NCBI RefSeq assembly: GCF_001612725.1
Contig: NZ_BDAZ01000021.1
Location: 1-64,000, forward strand
Reading direction: 5' to 3'
Source of the DNA: Nocardia anaemiae NBRC 100462
GTDB taxonomy: Bacteria; Actinomycetota; Actinomycetes; Mycobacteriales; Mycobacteriaceae
DNA length: 64,000 bases
A model generated the notes under the pieces. That model did no database searches. It was given only the letters and a program-made list of their open reading frames with translations, and had not been told where the DNA came from. The translations under genes and the position numbers were made by a program. Positions 17,239 to 24,707 of the stretch are shown here, piece after piece (within the stretch, counting starts at the first letter, position 1; each line of letters starts with the position of its first letter).

Positions 17239-17517
17239 TCAGTCATCGCCGGGCGGTGGCGGATCGTAGGCCCGCGCCGGGTCCGCCAGATACTCCAGAT
17301 CGCGCAGCCGCAAGACGACGGCCCATCCGACATCGCCGGGTTCGTACCGGAGTCCAGGCGTGTGCAGAAAATCGACCACCTGCTCGACTTGCTCCCGAGA
17401 TGGCGGCGAGGTCATCTCAGCGCAGACCGCCCGATAGACCTCGGCGACCGTGAGGTCGCTGCCTGGCGGGATCGCGTCAACAACCACTGTGACTAACCGT
17501 TCGATGGTTGGCTCCAT
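17239..17517 (-). CDS. Hypothetical 92-residue protein
   Basis: The ATG at 17517 follows CAGGAGGAACAGT, a strong ribosome binding site that decides the start; the frame is open much further upstream but that is antisense or shadow sequence. The product reads as a small winged-helix-like domain (LTVAEVYRAVCAEMTSPPSR, EQVEQVVDFLHTPGLRY) with a negatively charged, proline-rich end. No named family. It overlaps the upstream gene by 25 bases on the same strand, so both are probably co-expressed. Confidence 0.65.
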   Translation of the reverse strand: MEPTIERLVTVVVDAIPPGSDLTVAEVYRAVCAEMTSPPSREQVEQVVDFLHTPGLRYEPGDVGWAVVLRLRDLEYLADPARAYDPPPPGDD

Positions 17518-17783
17518 ACTGTTCCTCCTGTCCAGCACGAGCAATTGCGGTCGAGCGGCGGGGTGTAGACCACGGCGCGGCATCGGCGGCAGGCGTGTGT
17601 TCGGTGCCCGCTCCGACCGGGCGCGACGCATGGGGTCCAGCCGACAAGAACTCTGTTGGCGCCGAGGATGTGGCCCGCTGAGCAGCGCACGGGCGCGGGC
17701 TCGACCCATCCGCGTTCGGTGCGGACGAGCTGATCGGGCGGTACGACTTTGCCGTCGACGGTGTAGAGCAGACGGACGATCAT
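17493..17783 (-). CDS. Small cysteine-rich (zinc-ribbon-like) protein
   Basis: The 96-residue product has cysteine and histidine pairs that could bind zinc: RCSAGHILG, GWTPCVAPGRSGHRTHACRR, then CRAVVYTPPLDRNCSC. The block VRCSAGH...VLVGWTPC...GHRTHxCRxC recurs in small actinobacterial proteins of unknown function. The last 25 bases overlap the start of the next gene. A start at ATG 17783 is used; an ATG six bases upstream is in another frame. Confidence 0.65.
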   Translation of the reverse strand: MIVRLLYTVDGKVVPPDQLVRTERGWVEPAPVRCSAGHILGANRVLVGWTPCVAPGRSGHRTHACRRCRAVVYTPPLDRNCSCWTGGTVWSQPSNG

Positions 17784-17832
17784 CCATCAAGAATACCGCG
17801 CGGTTCGAACATAATTTCGAATACTGTCCGGT

Positions 17833-18159
17833 TTGTTCTCGTGTCGGCGCGCTCCGGTCAAGGGCGGCACCAACCCCTTGACGCGCGTAATCCGCGAGCG
17901 CGAGCGCAAGACGCACTTCGACGCCGACATCCTGCAAGAGGAGATCCGGGCCTGGCAGGACGAACTCGACGGAGCGGTCCGTATCGGCTGGGCCCCCGGG
18001 TTCCTCGGCGACCTGCGAGACCGGGCCCGCACCGACCTCGCCGACCTGATCGCAGACGGGAAGCACATCATCGACCACCCCCGCACCATCCTGCGTGACC
18101 TCGCCGCCGAATTCACCGACGGCACCCACGACAACTGGTTCCAGGACGCTGTCGCATAA
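17833..18159 (+). CDS. Hypothetical protein, possibly 5'-truncated
   Basis: Coding bias is strong from about 17860 on and the product is helical and charged (LTRVIRERERKTHFDADILQ, EEIRAWQDELDGAVRIG, DLADLIADGKHIIDHPRTIL). No ATG or GTG with a ribosome binding site is found; the best candidates are TTG 17833 and TTG 17878, so the gene may have lost its 5' end. A 6-bp GC palindrome (18173-18185) follows the stop and may terminate transcription. Function unknown. Confidence 0.5.
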   Translation: MFSCRRAPVKGGTNPLTRVIRERERKTHFDADILQEEIRAWQDELDGAVRIGWAPGFLGDLRDRARTDLADLIADGKHIIDHPRTILRDLAAEFTDGTHDNWFQDAVA

Positions 18160-18176
18160 ATACCGGAACATCGCCC

Positions 18177-18290
18177 TCAGAGGGCATCTCGCAGTTCAAG
18201 GTCTGCGAGATCCGGTTGCGGCTCCCGCAGCAGCGCACGCACCAGGTCCTGCTCGAACCTAAACTCGCCCACGGACGAACCCCCGATCAT
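18177..18290 (-). CDS. Possible small protein of 37 residues
   Basis: On the - strand an ATG at 18290, preceded by GGCGGAG, opens a short frame with good codon bias (MIGGSSVGEFRFEQDLVRAL, then REPQPDLADLELRDAL). It could be an authentic small gene opposite the HEPN-like gene. Its stop overlaps the GC hairpin at 18173-18185. No family recognised. Confidence 0.4.
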   Translation of the reverse strand: MIGGSSVGEFRFEQDLVRALLREPQPDLADLELRDAL

Positions 18291-18495
18291 TAACTCCGCC
18301 GACAGGCTAGCACTCGCCGAATTTAGCGGGCGGTAGTCGCGCATGTGCATCTTCGCTGGAGGCGCCCACGTCGTCCACGGACGCCTGAGCCTTGCTTGTA
18401 CAACTCGTGGTCGGGGCGGTGGATCAGGCCCGTATGGCGGCTTACCAACGTATATCCACTGGACGCCCGATCCGAGTCTTCCTTATTCTGATCAG

Positions 18496-19284
18496 ATGGG
18501 TGAGCACGGGGAAGTCTTCAGTCGCATAGCGAACGAAATGTCTGATGCGGATTTGACGGAATTCTGCGAACATATGAGGAGTCAGACAAAACCGGCGTCA
18601 AAGTTTACGGCCCTGACGTTCGCTGGCATTCAAATGGTGATCGAAGCGAACGTGGAAGACGGCGCCATTGAAATTGGCGACAGGCCCGTAGCGGAAATCG
18701 TGACGGAACTCGAAAGTAATTTGGCTTCAATTGGAGATAGCTCCGCCGTTAGCATCGTATTGGACCACCGTCAAACTCTACTCGATCGTGCGCGAAGCGA
18801 AGCTAAAGCAGGTTACTCGCATGTGGCCGTAACGCTGTATGCGACCTGGGTTGAGCATCATGTGAATTCGCTGCTGCGCATGAAGCTTGAGTGGGCGAAT
18901 TACTCCCGCGAAACGATTGTCTCACTGCTGCGAGAGCTGAGGCTTCGCACGAAACTAACGGCCTTGTGGGAAGTTGCAGATCTCCGTCCTATTTCTGACG
19001 ATCTCATTGCAGTCATCGATCGTATTTCGGAAGATAGAAACCGGTTCGTTCACTACAAATGGTCATCGTTCACTTCAGCTGAAGATTACGCCGACGAAGC
19101 GCGACGTGAAGGCATCCTCGCCAAGGCGGAAGGTTTGGTTAGCGCTCTGAGCGACCTGGAATCGGAGACAATATGGAATGGGCGGCGCGACGAGATATTC
19201 GCAGCGTTCTGGCTGAGCTATATAGATCGCTGGCACGGTGAAGCCGGACTGGCCGCCATCAAAAGGATGGCGCGGCCTGCCTAA
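18496..19284 (+). CDS. HEPN-like domain protein
   Basis: The product from ATG 18496 has 262 residues; the frame is open further upstream to 18343, so the start is uncertain. The C-terminal half resembles HEPN-superfamily proteins. A helix that would pack as the first core helix is visible (YSHVAVTLYATWVEHHVNSL), and EDRNRFVHYKW contains the R-x4-H motif used by many HEPN RNases. HEPN proteins are common toxins or effectors in phage defence. Codon use is clearly AT-richer than in region 1 or region 5, a sign of transfer. The gene is followed by a small HTH ORF and a nuclease gene. HEPN assignment is by motif only. Confidence 0.6.
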   Translation: MGEHGEVFSRIANEMSDADLTEFCEHMRSQTKPASKFTALTFAGIQMVIEANVEDGAIEIGDRPVAEIVTELESNLASIGDSSAVSIVLDHRQTLLDRARSEAKAGYSHVAVTLYATWVEHHVNSLLRMKLEWANYSRETIVSLLRELRLRTKLTALWEVADLRPISDDLIAVIDRISEDRNRFVHYKWSSFTSAEDYADEARREGILAKAEGLVSALSDLESETIWNGRRDEIFAAFWLSYIDRWHGEAGLAAIKRMARPA

Positions 19285-19320
19285 ATTAAGCACCTACGTC
19301 GGCATCGGCACCTCCACCGG

Positions 19321-19512
19321 ATGGGCGTGGAGATGCGGCGAACAGGCTTGAGCGATGAGCAGATCGAGGAGGCAGTGGAGCTGTACGCCGAGCAGCAATG
19401 GTCGCTGGTCAGGATCGCCGGCAAGCTGGGCGTTGACCACGGGACGGTCTGGGCACGGCTCAAGGAACGAGGGGTGCGGATGCGGGATACGCAGGGTCGC
19501 GTGACGTCATAG
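19321..19512 (+). CDS. Small resolvase-type helix-turn-helix protein, probably interrupted at its 3' end
   Basis: The 63-residue product (a start at GTG 19324 or ATG 19333 is possible) is a homeodomain-like helix-turn-helix of the kind at the C-terminus of resolvases: [40 protein letters not shown]. Its last codons (MRDTQGR) are encoded by GGATACGCAGGGTCG, and exactly this 15-base sequence recurs at 20589, beyond the nuclease gene, where the frame continues GRELQSIKHRLEYG. This suggests the original gene was longer and was split by insertion of the nuclease cassette. Confidence 0.6.
   Translation: MGVEMRRTGLSDEQIEEAVELYAEQQWSLVRIAGKLGVDHGTVWARLKERGVRMRDTQGRVTS
19485..19499 (+). repeat. 15-bp direct repeat, left copy
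   Basis: GGATACGCAGGGTCG here is identical to 20589-20603. The two copies bracket the dual-nuclease gene, with about 1.1 kb between them. Confidence 0.75.
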
Positions 19513-19565
19513 GCTTACCGACGCTTGGGCTTCAGTAGTCGTCAGCGGCCCTAAGGGAGGATACG

Positions 19566-20561
19566 GTGCTTGATCTCGATACCCTCGATTGGCAGACCTT
19601 CGAGGTGCTTGCGGTACTACTGCTTCGGCGCGAGGGGTTCGAGCTATCGGTACCGGCTCGTCATGGTCGTGGAGGGGACGGTGGCGTAGACGCCATTGGG
19701 ACGGCGCCAGATGGTACGCGTGCTGTCGTCATTGTTAAGCAATTTGCAAAAAAAGCAGCATCGGCCCAGGTTGCTCGGCACGTTGTAGATGTAGCGACTC
19801 GGCTTCGTGTTCAGTCTCCTGAGTACGAAGTTTTCTACGTGGCTTCACAGGATCTTGGGCCTAGCTCTCAATGGTTGCTCGATGAAAATAAAATCAGGTG
19901 GTGGGGTCGGACTGACTTGCACATGTTGCTGGATCGCTATCCCGATATTGCCGAGCTGATCGGACAGCGAGCAGAGGCGCGAGATCTTTCCGACCTTTTC
20001 GCAGAGCCTGAGGGATCGGCCGAACTGACGTTCGAGCGTCAAGTGACGGAACGACTCGCTACGGTTCCTCTCGGAAAGTCTGGCTGGACACTTTTTGAAA
20101 AGTTGGCGGCACAGTCGCTGACCGAGATATTTGTGCAGCATCTGGACCCACCCACGATTCAGACGCGTACTGAAGATGGCTTGGATATCATGGATGCTGT
20201 CTTTGACATCCCGGAAACGGGATCGTCATGGGCACAGATTCGAGCGGACTACCGGACTCATTTCGTCGTTGCTGAATTCAAGAACTATAGTGACGAAATT
20301 GGCCAGAACGAAGTAAACCAACTTGCGGACTACCTGTGGTCTAAGGCGTTTAGAATGTTCGGCCTTCTCGTGTCCAGAAAGGGTCCGAATACTTCGGCCT
20401 TAGCCGCTCGTCGACGCGCTTGGGTCAAGGATGGAAAGCTGATTGCGTTTTTGACTGACGATGACATGATCGAAATGGCGCGTCTGGTGGATGATGGGAA
20501 GAATCCATTCGATGTTGTTCGAGATCAGCTTTTAAAGTTCTTCCGGACGCTCACCCCCTAA
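19566..20561 (+). CDS. Restriction-endonuclease-like protein with two PD-(D/E)XK-type domains
   Basis: GTG 19566 follows AAGGGAGGAT. Residues 1-125 resemble the Mrr catalytic domain (DWQTFEVLAVLLLRREGFEL, GGDGGVDAIGTAPDG, then VVIVKQF), but where Mrr has Q-x-K or E-x-K this copy has I-V-K, so the site may be dead. Residues about 185-300 form a second nuclease-like unit: DGLDIMDAVFDI, then FVVAEFKNYSDEIGQNEVNQ, with an intact D...E-x-K arrangement. Two nuclease folds in one 331-residue chain suggest one recognises or binds DNA while the other cuts. It lies between two 15-bp direct repeats and is AT-richer than the flanks. A role in defence against foreign DNA is likely. Confidence 0.7.
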   Translation: MLDLDTLDWQTFEVLAVLLLRREGFELSVPARHGRGGDGGVDAIGTAPDGTRAVVIVKQFAKKAASAQVARHVVDVATRLRVQSPEYEVFYVASQDLGPSSQWLLDENKIRWWGRTDLHMLLDRYPDIAELIGQRAEARDLSDLFAEPEGSAELTFERQVTERLATVPLGKSGWTLFEKLAAQSLTEIFVQHLDPPTIQTRTEDGLDIMDAVFDIPETGSSWAQIRADYRTHFVVAEFKNYSDEIGQNEVNQLADYLWSKAFRMFGLLVSRKGPNTSALAARRRAWVKDGKLIAFLTDDDMIEMARLVDDGKNPFDVVRDQLLKFFRTLTP

Positions 20562-20588
20562 AGCGCTTGCCCGTTCGATAGGCCGGCA

Positions 20589-20603
20589 GGATACGCAGGG
20601 TCG
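20589..20603 (+). repeat. 15-bp direct repeat, right copy
   Basis: Exact copy of 19485-19499, 28 bases after the stop of the nuclease gene. Read in the frame of the upstream HTH gene it continues that protein (DTQGRELQSIKH). Confidence 0.75.
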
Positions 20604-20617
20604 GGAGCTGCAGTCAA

Positions 20618-20877
20618 TCAAGCATCGCCTCGAATACGGCGCTGCTGTTCACGCGCTAGAGAATCCTCTCTGGCCCGCGTGAACATCCCAACCCCCGCAT
20701 CACCGACAGCAGCAATGCTCGGATCGTCAGCCGCTGCGTACTCCTCGAATTCTTTGATGAGTACGGCATAGTGCTCAGATTGTTCGCCGGTCCACATACC
20801 ACACTGGCCCAGGGATGCTGGCGCGCCGTATCGATACGGATAGCCAGCGTGATCTCCCGGTTCGGCGGTTCGGACAT
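20618..20877 (-). pseudogene. Small hypothetical gene split by a frameshift
   Basis: ATG 20877 follows GAGGAGGAGCG and opens a coding-like frame (MSEPPNREITLAIRIDTARQ, HPWASVVCGPAN). Coding bias then moves to another frame near 20790, which reads SEHYAVLIKEFEEYAAADDP and IAAVGDAGVGMFTRARED to the stop at 20618. A one-base shift near 20790 joins them into an about 85-residue protein. Alternatively the second part is its own 59-residue gene from ATG 20797 (MWTGEQSEHY). A single frameshifted gene fits the strong 5' ribosome binding site best. No family recognised. Confidence 0.5.
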
Positions 20878-20919
20878 CGCTCCTCCTCGGTGCGAGCAGC
20901 CGGTAAACGCTTGCTGCGC

Positions 20920-21084
20920 TTACAGGTACGGCCGCAGGACACCGACGAGTTCCGCGGGCGGCCAGGATTTGGGGTGTTCGGGCAGACCGACATCAGGTTG
21001 ACCGTCAGTTCTTGCTTCACCGACATGACCGGTCAACCACGCGTAGCAGTTAAGCCCGCGACCAACGAATGAGGACCTGAACGG
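20920..21084 (-). pseudogene. Start-less gene remnant upstream of the small frameshifted gene
   Basis: The - strand frame from 21084 to the stop at 20920 reads RGLNCYAWLTGHVGEARTDG, QPDVGLPEHPKSWPPAELVG and VLRPYL, with protein-like composition and good codon bias, but contains no ATG or GTG after the in-frame stop at 21085-21087. It looks like the 3' end of a gene whose beginning is lost. A longer frame from 21026 in another phase lacks bias. Unknown family. Confidence 0.4.
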
Positions 21085-21121
21085 CTACTGGGTCAGCCGT
21101 TAGCCACAAACCCAACACCGG

Positions 21122-23623
21122 TCAGGGCTTACGCGGCGTCACGCCCCATTTCTGGACGAAGGACTTGCTGTTGAGACCCCATGTCGCCAGTTGAGCGCTG
21201 GTCTTGTCGGTGTTCTGGTAGGCGTTGTCAGCTGCCAGTGCTGCGGCGTACTTGCTGATGGCTTCGCGGAGCTTGGCGAGCTTGGCGAAGGTGAACACTC
21301 GGGCCCCAGGTCGGCCGGAGGCTTGCTTGTGCAGCATGTTGGTGTTGTGGACTAGCACCGGGGTCGCGCTGCACGTGTGGTCGTACTTCTCGTCGAACCA
21401 GTCCATCGCGTGAGACAGCTGCTCGGCGTCGTGGCGCCAAATCGCGTCTGTCGTGCTGCCGCTCTTGCACTCGATGACCAGATATGCCAACTCGCCCAGG
21501 GACCACAGGACGTCCGGACCTTCCCCGGTGTCGCGCTCAGGTCGTTGCGCACCAAACCCGAGATGCAGGCCGAGCTCATGCACGGCCTGCTCGAAGATCG
21601 GCACGCTGGCCGGGTCCGGGTTTGGCATGAGGTCGTCCAGGACCGCGGCAACCCCGACGATCAGGTCGTTCCCATTTTCGTAGCGCGTGGTCAGGTACTC
21701 GGTGGCCTGCCGGGACTGGTCGGCGATGCTGCTTATACGGTGATACTCGACTCCGTCCCGGGGGCGCAGCACCGCCTTGTTGTCGGTCTGCGCGGACTTC
21801 TGCATCTGCAACGCGGCAGCCGGGTCCACCAAGTGCAGGTAGCTGGCGGCCCGCTGCTTGAGCCAGCCCTCGTGCCTCCGATCGCTGCGGGCGGCAGTGA
21901 TTGCCTCGCGCATCTTCGCGTGGGCGTCCCGGTAGCGGCCGAGCTCAGCCATCCGGAACGCCTCCCGTTCGGCCACGGCAATGGGCGAGATAGTGCTCGT
22001 AGTTGGGTAGGTGACGCCGTCAAGGGCGTCACGGCTGGCCGTAACCCACTCCGGATCCCGGTCCAGGCACTGGTCGATCACGCTGCCGAGCTCGCTAAAC
22101 GACATCCCGTGAAGCATGTCGGCGACCTGCCCAGACAGAGTCAGCTGGGCTCGAGTCGCCGGGCTAAACTTGGCCACGCCGCCAGCCTTGTGCAGGCGTT
22201 GGGTGAGTTTCGAGCCGACCAGCAGGACCGCGCAGTGGTCGTCGTTGGACCGAACGCCGCGACCCATGCCTTGTTCGATCCGCTGGATCTGCCGTGTGAT
22301 CATCGCGTCGCTCTCGTCCAGAGCGAGAGCTTCGATACGGTCTAGGGCGCTATATGCCTCGGGGAGCCCATCGAGGGCCAGGATGCGGCAGGCGTTACCT
22401 GGGAGGTCGATGCCGTCGTACTTGTTGATCAATACCACCAGACCGACGTGCCCCTCTCTCAGCGCCCGGACGCCGTCGTGGATGCTCTGGCTGTCGTGTT
22501 CGGCGTCGGCAACCTGCCTCCAGAACGCGGCTCGGCGGCGCGACGGCACGATGACCACGACGTTGTGCCGCTCGGCCTGCTCGACCAGAAAGTCGCGTAC
22601 TTCCTCGTCGGTGGTGCCAGGGTGGGTTTCCAGCGGGGTCAAGATCATGCGGTCGCCGAGGTCGTCGGCGGTTTGTGGGGTGATCGGCGTGGCAATCGTG
22701 GTCGGTGTGGCGCCGAAATGCGTGACCAGGACGCTGTCGTCGGCCAGAGTGGCGGTCAGGTAGATCCGGCGCTTGGCGGCGGCCAGGCTGGGAATCCTGT
22801 CGATCGGTGGGCAGGGAGGCTTGATCTCGATCTCGTCGTAGCTGATCGCTACATCGCACAGGTGCAGAACCTCGTGGATGAGGGGCCACACGAACTTGAA
22901 CTCGTCGCTCGCGCGGTGCGGGTGCAGGGCGTTGAGGACCTGTTCGCGGTGATCCGCCCAGGCCCAGTACGGGATCCGCAGCGCGACGCCGGGAACGTCT
23001 TCGGCCAGGTCTCGGAGCGCCGAGGGCGACTGGTCCCGCAGGGCGTGATCGAACAGGTTGGCAAGTGGTTTGTAGGCTGCGTGGCCGCGGGGGATGGTGA
23101 GGGTGAACTGGTCTTCCAAGGTCGCCAAACAGGCATGAGTGTCGTCGACAAGCACTGAGCCCATCTCGATGTGTTGCCGAGTGTCGCCCACGACACCGAA
23201 GACCGACAAGCCGTTGATCACTTTGTGGACGTAGGTGACGAGGATGGCCTTCCCGGCCTGGAACCGACCTGAGCGAGGATCGTCGGTGGTCTCGATGCCC
23301 AAGGCCTTCGCTTCGCCCCGAACCTGGTCGGCGAGGAAGATGTCGGGTGTGATGTAGACGGCCGCGCCGGCGCTCTCGTTGAGGCAACTCTTGAGCATCA
23401 TCAACCCGACGACCGTCTTGCCGCCGCCGGTGTTCATCTTGACCAGCAGGTCGGATTCGGTGCGGCGCTCGTGCCAGCGATCCCATACTTGCGTCTGCAC
23501 ATCCCACGGTCGGGCGTACTTCGGGTCGCGAGCCGGCAGCGCGGCGAATATTCGCCGCGGTTCGGTGGCGGAATCCACGACCGATCGCTTGGTCAACTTG
23601 CCGAAATCGAGTCCCGCCATCAT
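21122..23623 (-). CDS. Superfamily 2 helicase fused to a PD-(D/E)XK nuclease
   Basis: The 833-residue product begins with an SF2 helicase core: Walker A VKMNTGGGKTVV (residues 62-72), motif Ib-like AILVTYVHKVINGL, motif II as VLVDDTHACL near residue 160 (DDTH instead of DEAD/DEAH), motif III RRIYLTATLADDS near 290, and the arginine-finger motif VI QRIEQGMGRGVRSNDDHC near residue 437. A helical region follows. The C-terminal part has a PD-(D/E)XK pattern, GPDVLWSLGELAYLVIECKSG near residue 715, followed by DAIWRHDAEQLSHAMDWF. Helicase plus nuclease in one chain is typical of anti-phage or restriction-type enzymes. It stands alone without a methyltransferase. I cannot tie it to a named defence system. 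Confidence 0.85.
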   Translation of the reverse strand: MMAGLDFGKLTKRSVVDSATEPRRIFAALPARDPKYARPWDVQTQVWDRWHERRTESDLLVKMNTGGGKTVVGLMMLKSCLNESAGAAVYITPDIFLADQVRGEAKALGIETTDDPRSGRFQAGKAILVTYVHKVINGLSVFGVVGDTRQHIEMGSVLVDDTHACLATLEDQFTLTIPRGHAAYKPLANLFDHALRDQSPSALRDLAEDVPGVALRIPYWAWADHREQVLNALHPHRASDEFKFVWPLIHEVLHLCDVAISYDEIEIKPPCPPIDRIPSLAAAKRRIYLTATLADDSVLVTHFGATPTTIATPITPQTADDLGDRMILTPLETHPGTTDEEVRDFLVEQAERHNVVVIVPSRRRAAFWRQVADAEHDSQSIHDGVRALREGHVGLVVLINKYDGIDLPGNACRILALDGLPEAYSALDRIEALALDESDAMITRQIQRIEQGMGRGVRSNDDHCAVLLVGSKLTQRLHKAGGVAKFSPATRAQLTLSGQVADMLHGMSFSELGSVIDQCLDRDPEWVTASRDALDGVTYPTTSTISPIAVAEREAFRMAELGRYRDAHAKMREAITAARSDRRHEGWLKQRAASYLHLVDPAAALQMQKSAQTDNKAVLRPRDGVEYHRISSIADQSRQATEYLTTRYENGNDLIVGVAAVLDDLMPNPDPASVPIFEQAVHELGLHLGFGAQRPERDTGEGPDVLWSLGELAYLVIECKSGSTTDAIWRHDAEQLSHAMDWFDEKYDHTCSATPVLVHNTNMLHKQASGRPGARVFTFAKLAKLREAISKYAAALAADNAYQNTDKTSAQLATWGLNSKSFVQKWGVTPRKP

Positions 23624-24519
23624 CAGCCCCCTGCGCGATCGCGCACGTCGGTGTACGTGTTGCCCTGGTCGCCGTCGTCACGGCCAGCGTTTCGGCCGAG
23701 CGCCCTCAGCACCCATTCGGGTGTACTTCAGTGACCCCAGGATCGAACGATCGTACTCTGAGCTGCATCGGGGCCGTTGCTATTTCACAACGTGCGACCT
23801 CGTGTCGGACCGGGGCCTCCGCCCCATCCGAAACCTTCGGCCGACGACGGGCCTATCCCGCCCTGCAGATGGATTCCGCACTGCGGGAACGGTTTCGGAT
23901 GGTTCCCGTGTTCACTAAGGATCGATCGACTTGGCACCCAGCTTTGCTCCGGCAGCATCGTCACAGTTACGCCGCAGGCTTTCACCGTGACCTCCTCACC
24001 GGCACGTTTAGCCGGCTACGGAGTCGACCACCACAAGGGTTGTCGTGCACTGCATGCCGGCCCATATCCACCAGTTTGAGCCGGTGCTTCGCTTACGAAG
24101 GTCTACCACTGGTGTCTCTCGTATACCGTCCGATCTTGTTTGTTGAACCCGGTCCCATCTGGCAGTGCCGACCCGTCCCAGCTTTGTCAGCGCTGCTGCC
24201 GAGTTGCGTGCACCCGGAGGGCTTCGGCTGAAAGAGCGTTGGATATCAGTGCACTTGCTTCACTTCTGGTCGAAGTAAATGGTGAGTGGGAAACGTCCGG
24301 CGGTTGGACCAACGCTCGGCCGTTGCCGATTCGACGCTGCCGTTTGTCCTCGTGGCTTCGCATCATCCGCATCCAGAGACAACCGTCTACGAGTGCCTGG
24401 CGATCGATGGTGTCATCCATACGCATTTGGACGATGCTGTGCGCCTGTGAGTTCCGGGTCGAAAACGATCGGGAGTGTCGCGCCGCGGAACGGCCGATAC
24501 CTGCGCAGGCCAGCCGCGT
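23624..24519 (+). other. Long gap with a foldable segment and no convincing gene
   Basis: Neither strand shows a frame with sustained bias and a good start; a - strand frame starting near 24440 (MRMDDTIDRQALVDGCLWMR) is the best but weak. Around 23820-23905 there is a perfect 12-bp inverted repeat CCATCCGAAACC (23824-23835) / GGTTTCGGATGG (23891-23902), with a nested alternative pairing GGGAAC (23885-23890) / GTTCCC (23902-23907). A structured RNA or a remnant is possible; see findings. Confidence 0.35.
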
Positions 24520-24549
24520 GGTGGGTGGTGGAGGAGACAACCACCCACC
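24520..24549 (-). terminator. Hairpin after the small acidic gene
   Basis: A 9-bp perfect stem GGTGGGTGG (24520-24528) / CCACCCACC (24541-24549) with a 12-base loop lies directly downstream of the - strand gene ending at 24558. Confidence 0.6.
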
Positions 24550-24557
24550 GCCATCAA

Positions 24558-24707
24558 CTATTGGTCGTCGTCTTGCTCTGCGCGACTGGCCGCCGCGTCG
24601 GCGCGATCGGCGAATCCGCTTGTTGCGGTGTCGGATTGCGGATCCCTCTCGGCGGCTGCGGCGATCCGATCGGCTAACTCGCGATCCATCGGACTGTTCT
24701 TACCCAT
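24558..24707 (-). CDS. Small acidic protein of 49 residues
   Basis: ATG 24707, preceded by AAGGCG, opens a frame with clear coding bias: MGKNSPMDRELADRIAAAAE, RDPQSDTATSGFADRADAAA, then SRAEQDDDQ. The pattern of a charged helix, a glycine-phenylalanine segment and a DDDQ-type acidic end is seen in other very small actinobacterial element proteins. It ends just before a hairpin terminator, which supports it as a real transcription unit. Function unknown. Confidence 0.6.
   Translation of the reverse strand: MGKNSPMDRELADRIAAAAERDPQSDTATSGFADRADAAASRAEQDDDQ

Noticed and set aside
17239..18171. 310-codon version of the 92-residue - strand gene
   Set aside because: The first two thirds run through other genes without coding bias; a strong AGGAGG sits just ahead of ATG 17517.
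22395..23681. 428-codon - strand frame overlapping the helicase gene
   Set aside because: Same strand but different frame; R/H/P-rich composition and no motifs, whereas the helicase frame has all core motifs.
23731..24231. 166-codon + strand frame in the large gap
   Set aside because: Composition is cysteine/serine/arginine-rich with no recognisable domain, and the start lacks a ribosome binding site; treated as non-coding.
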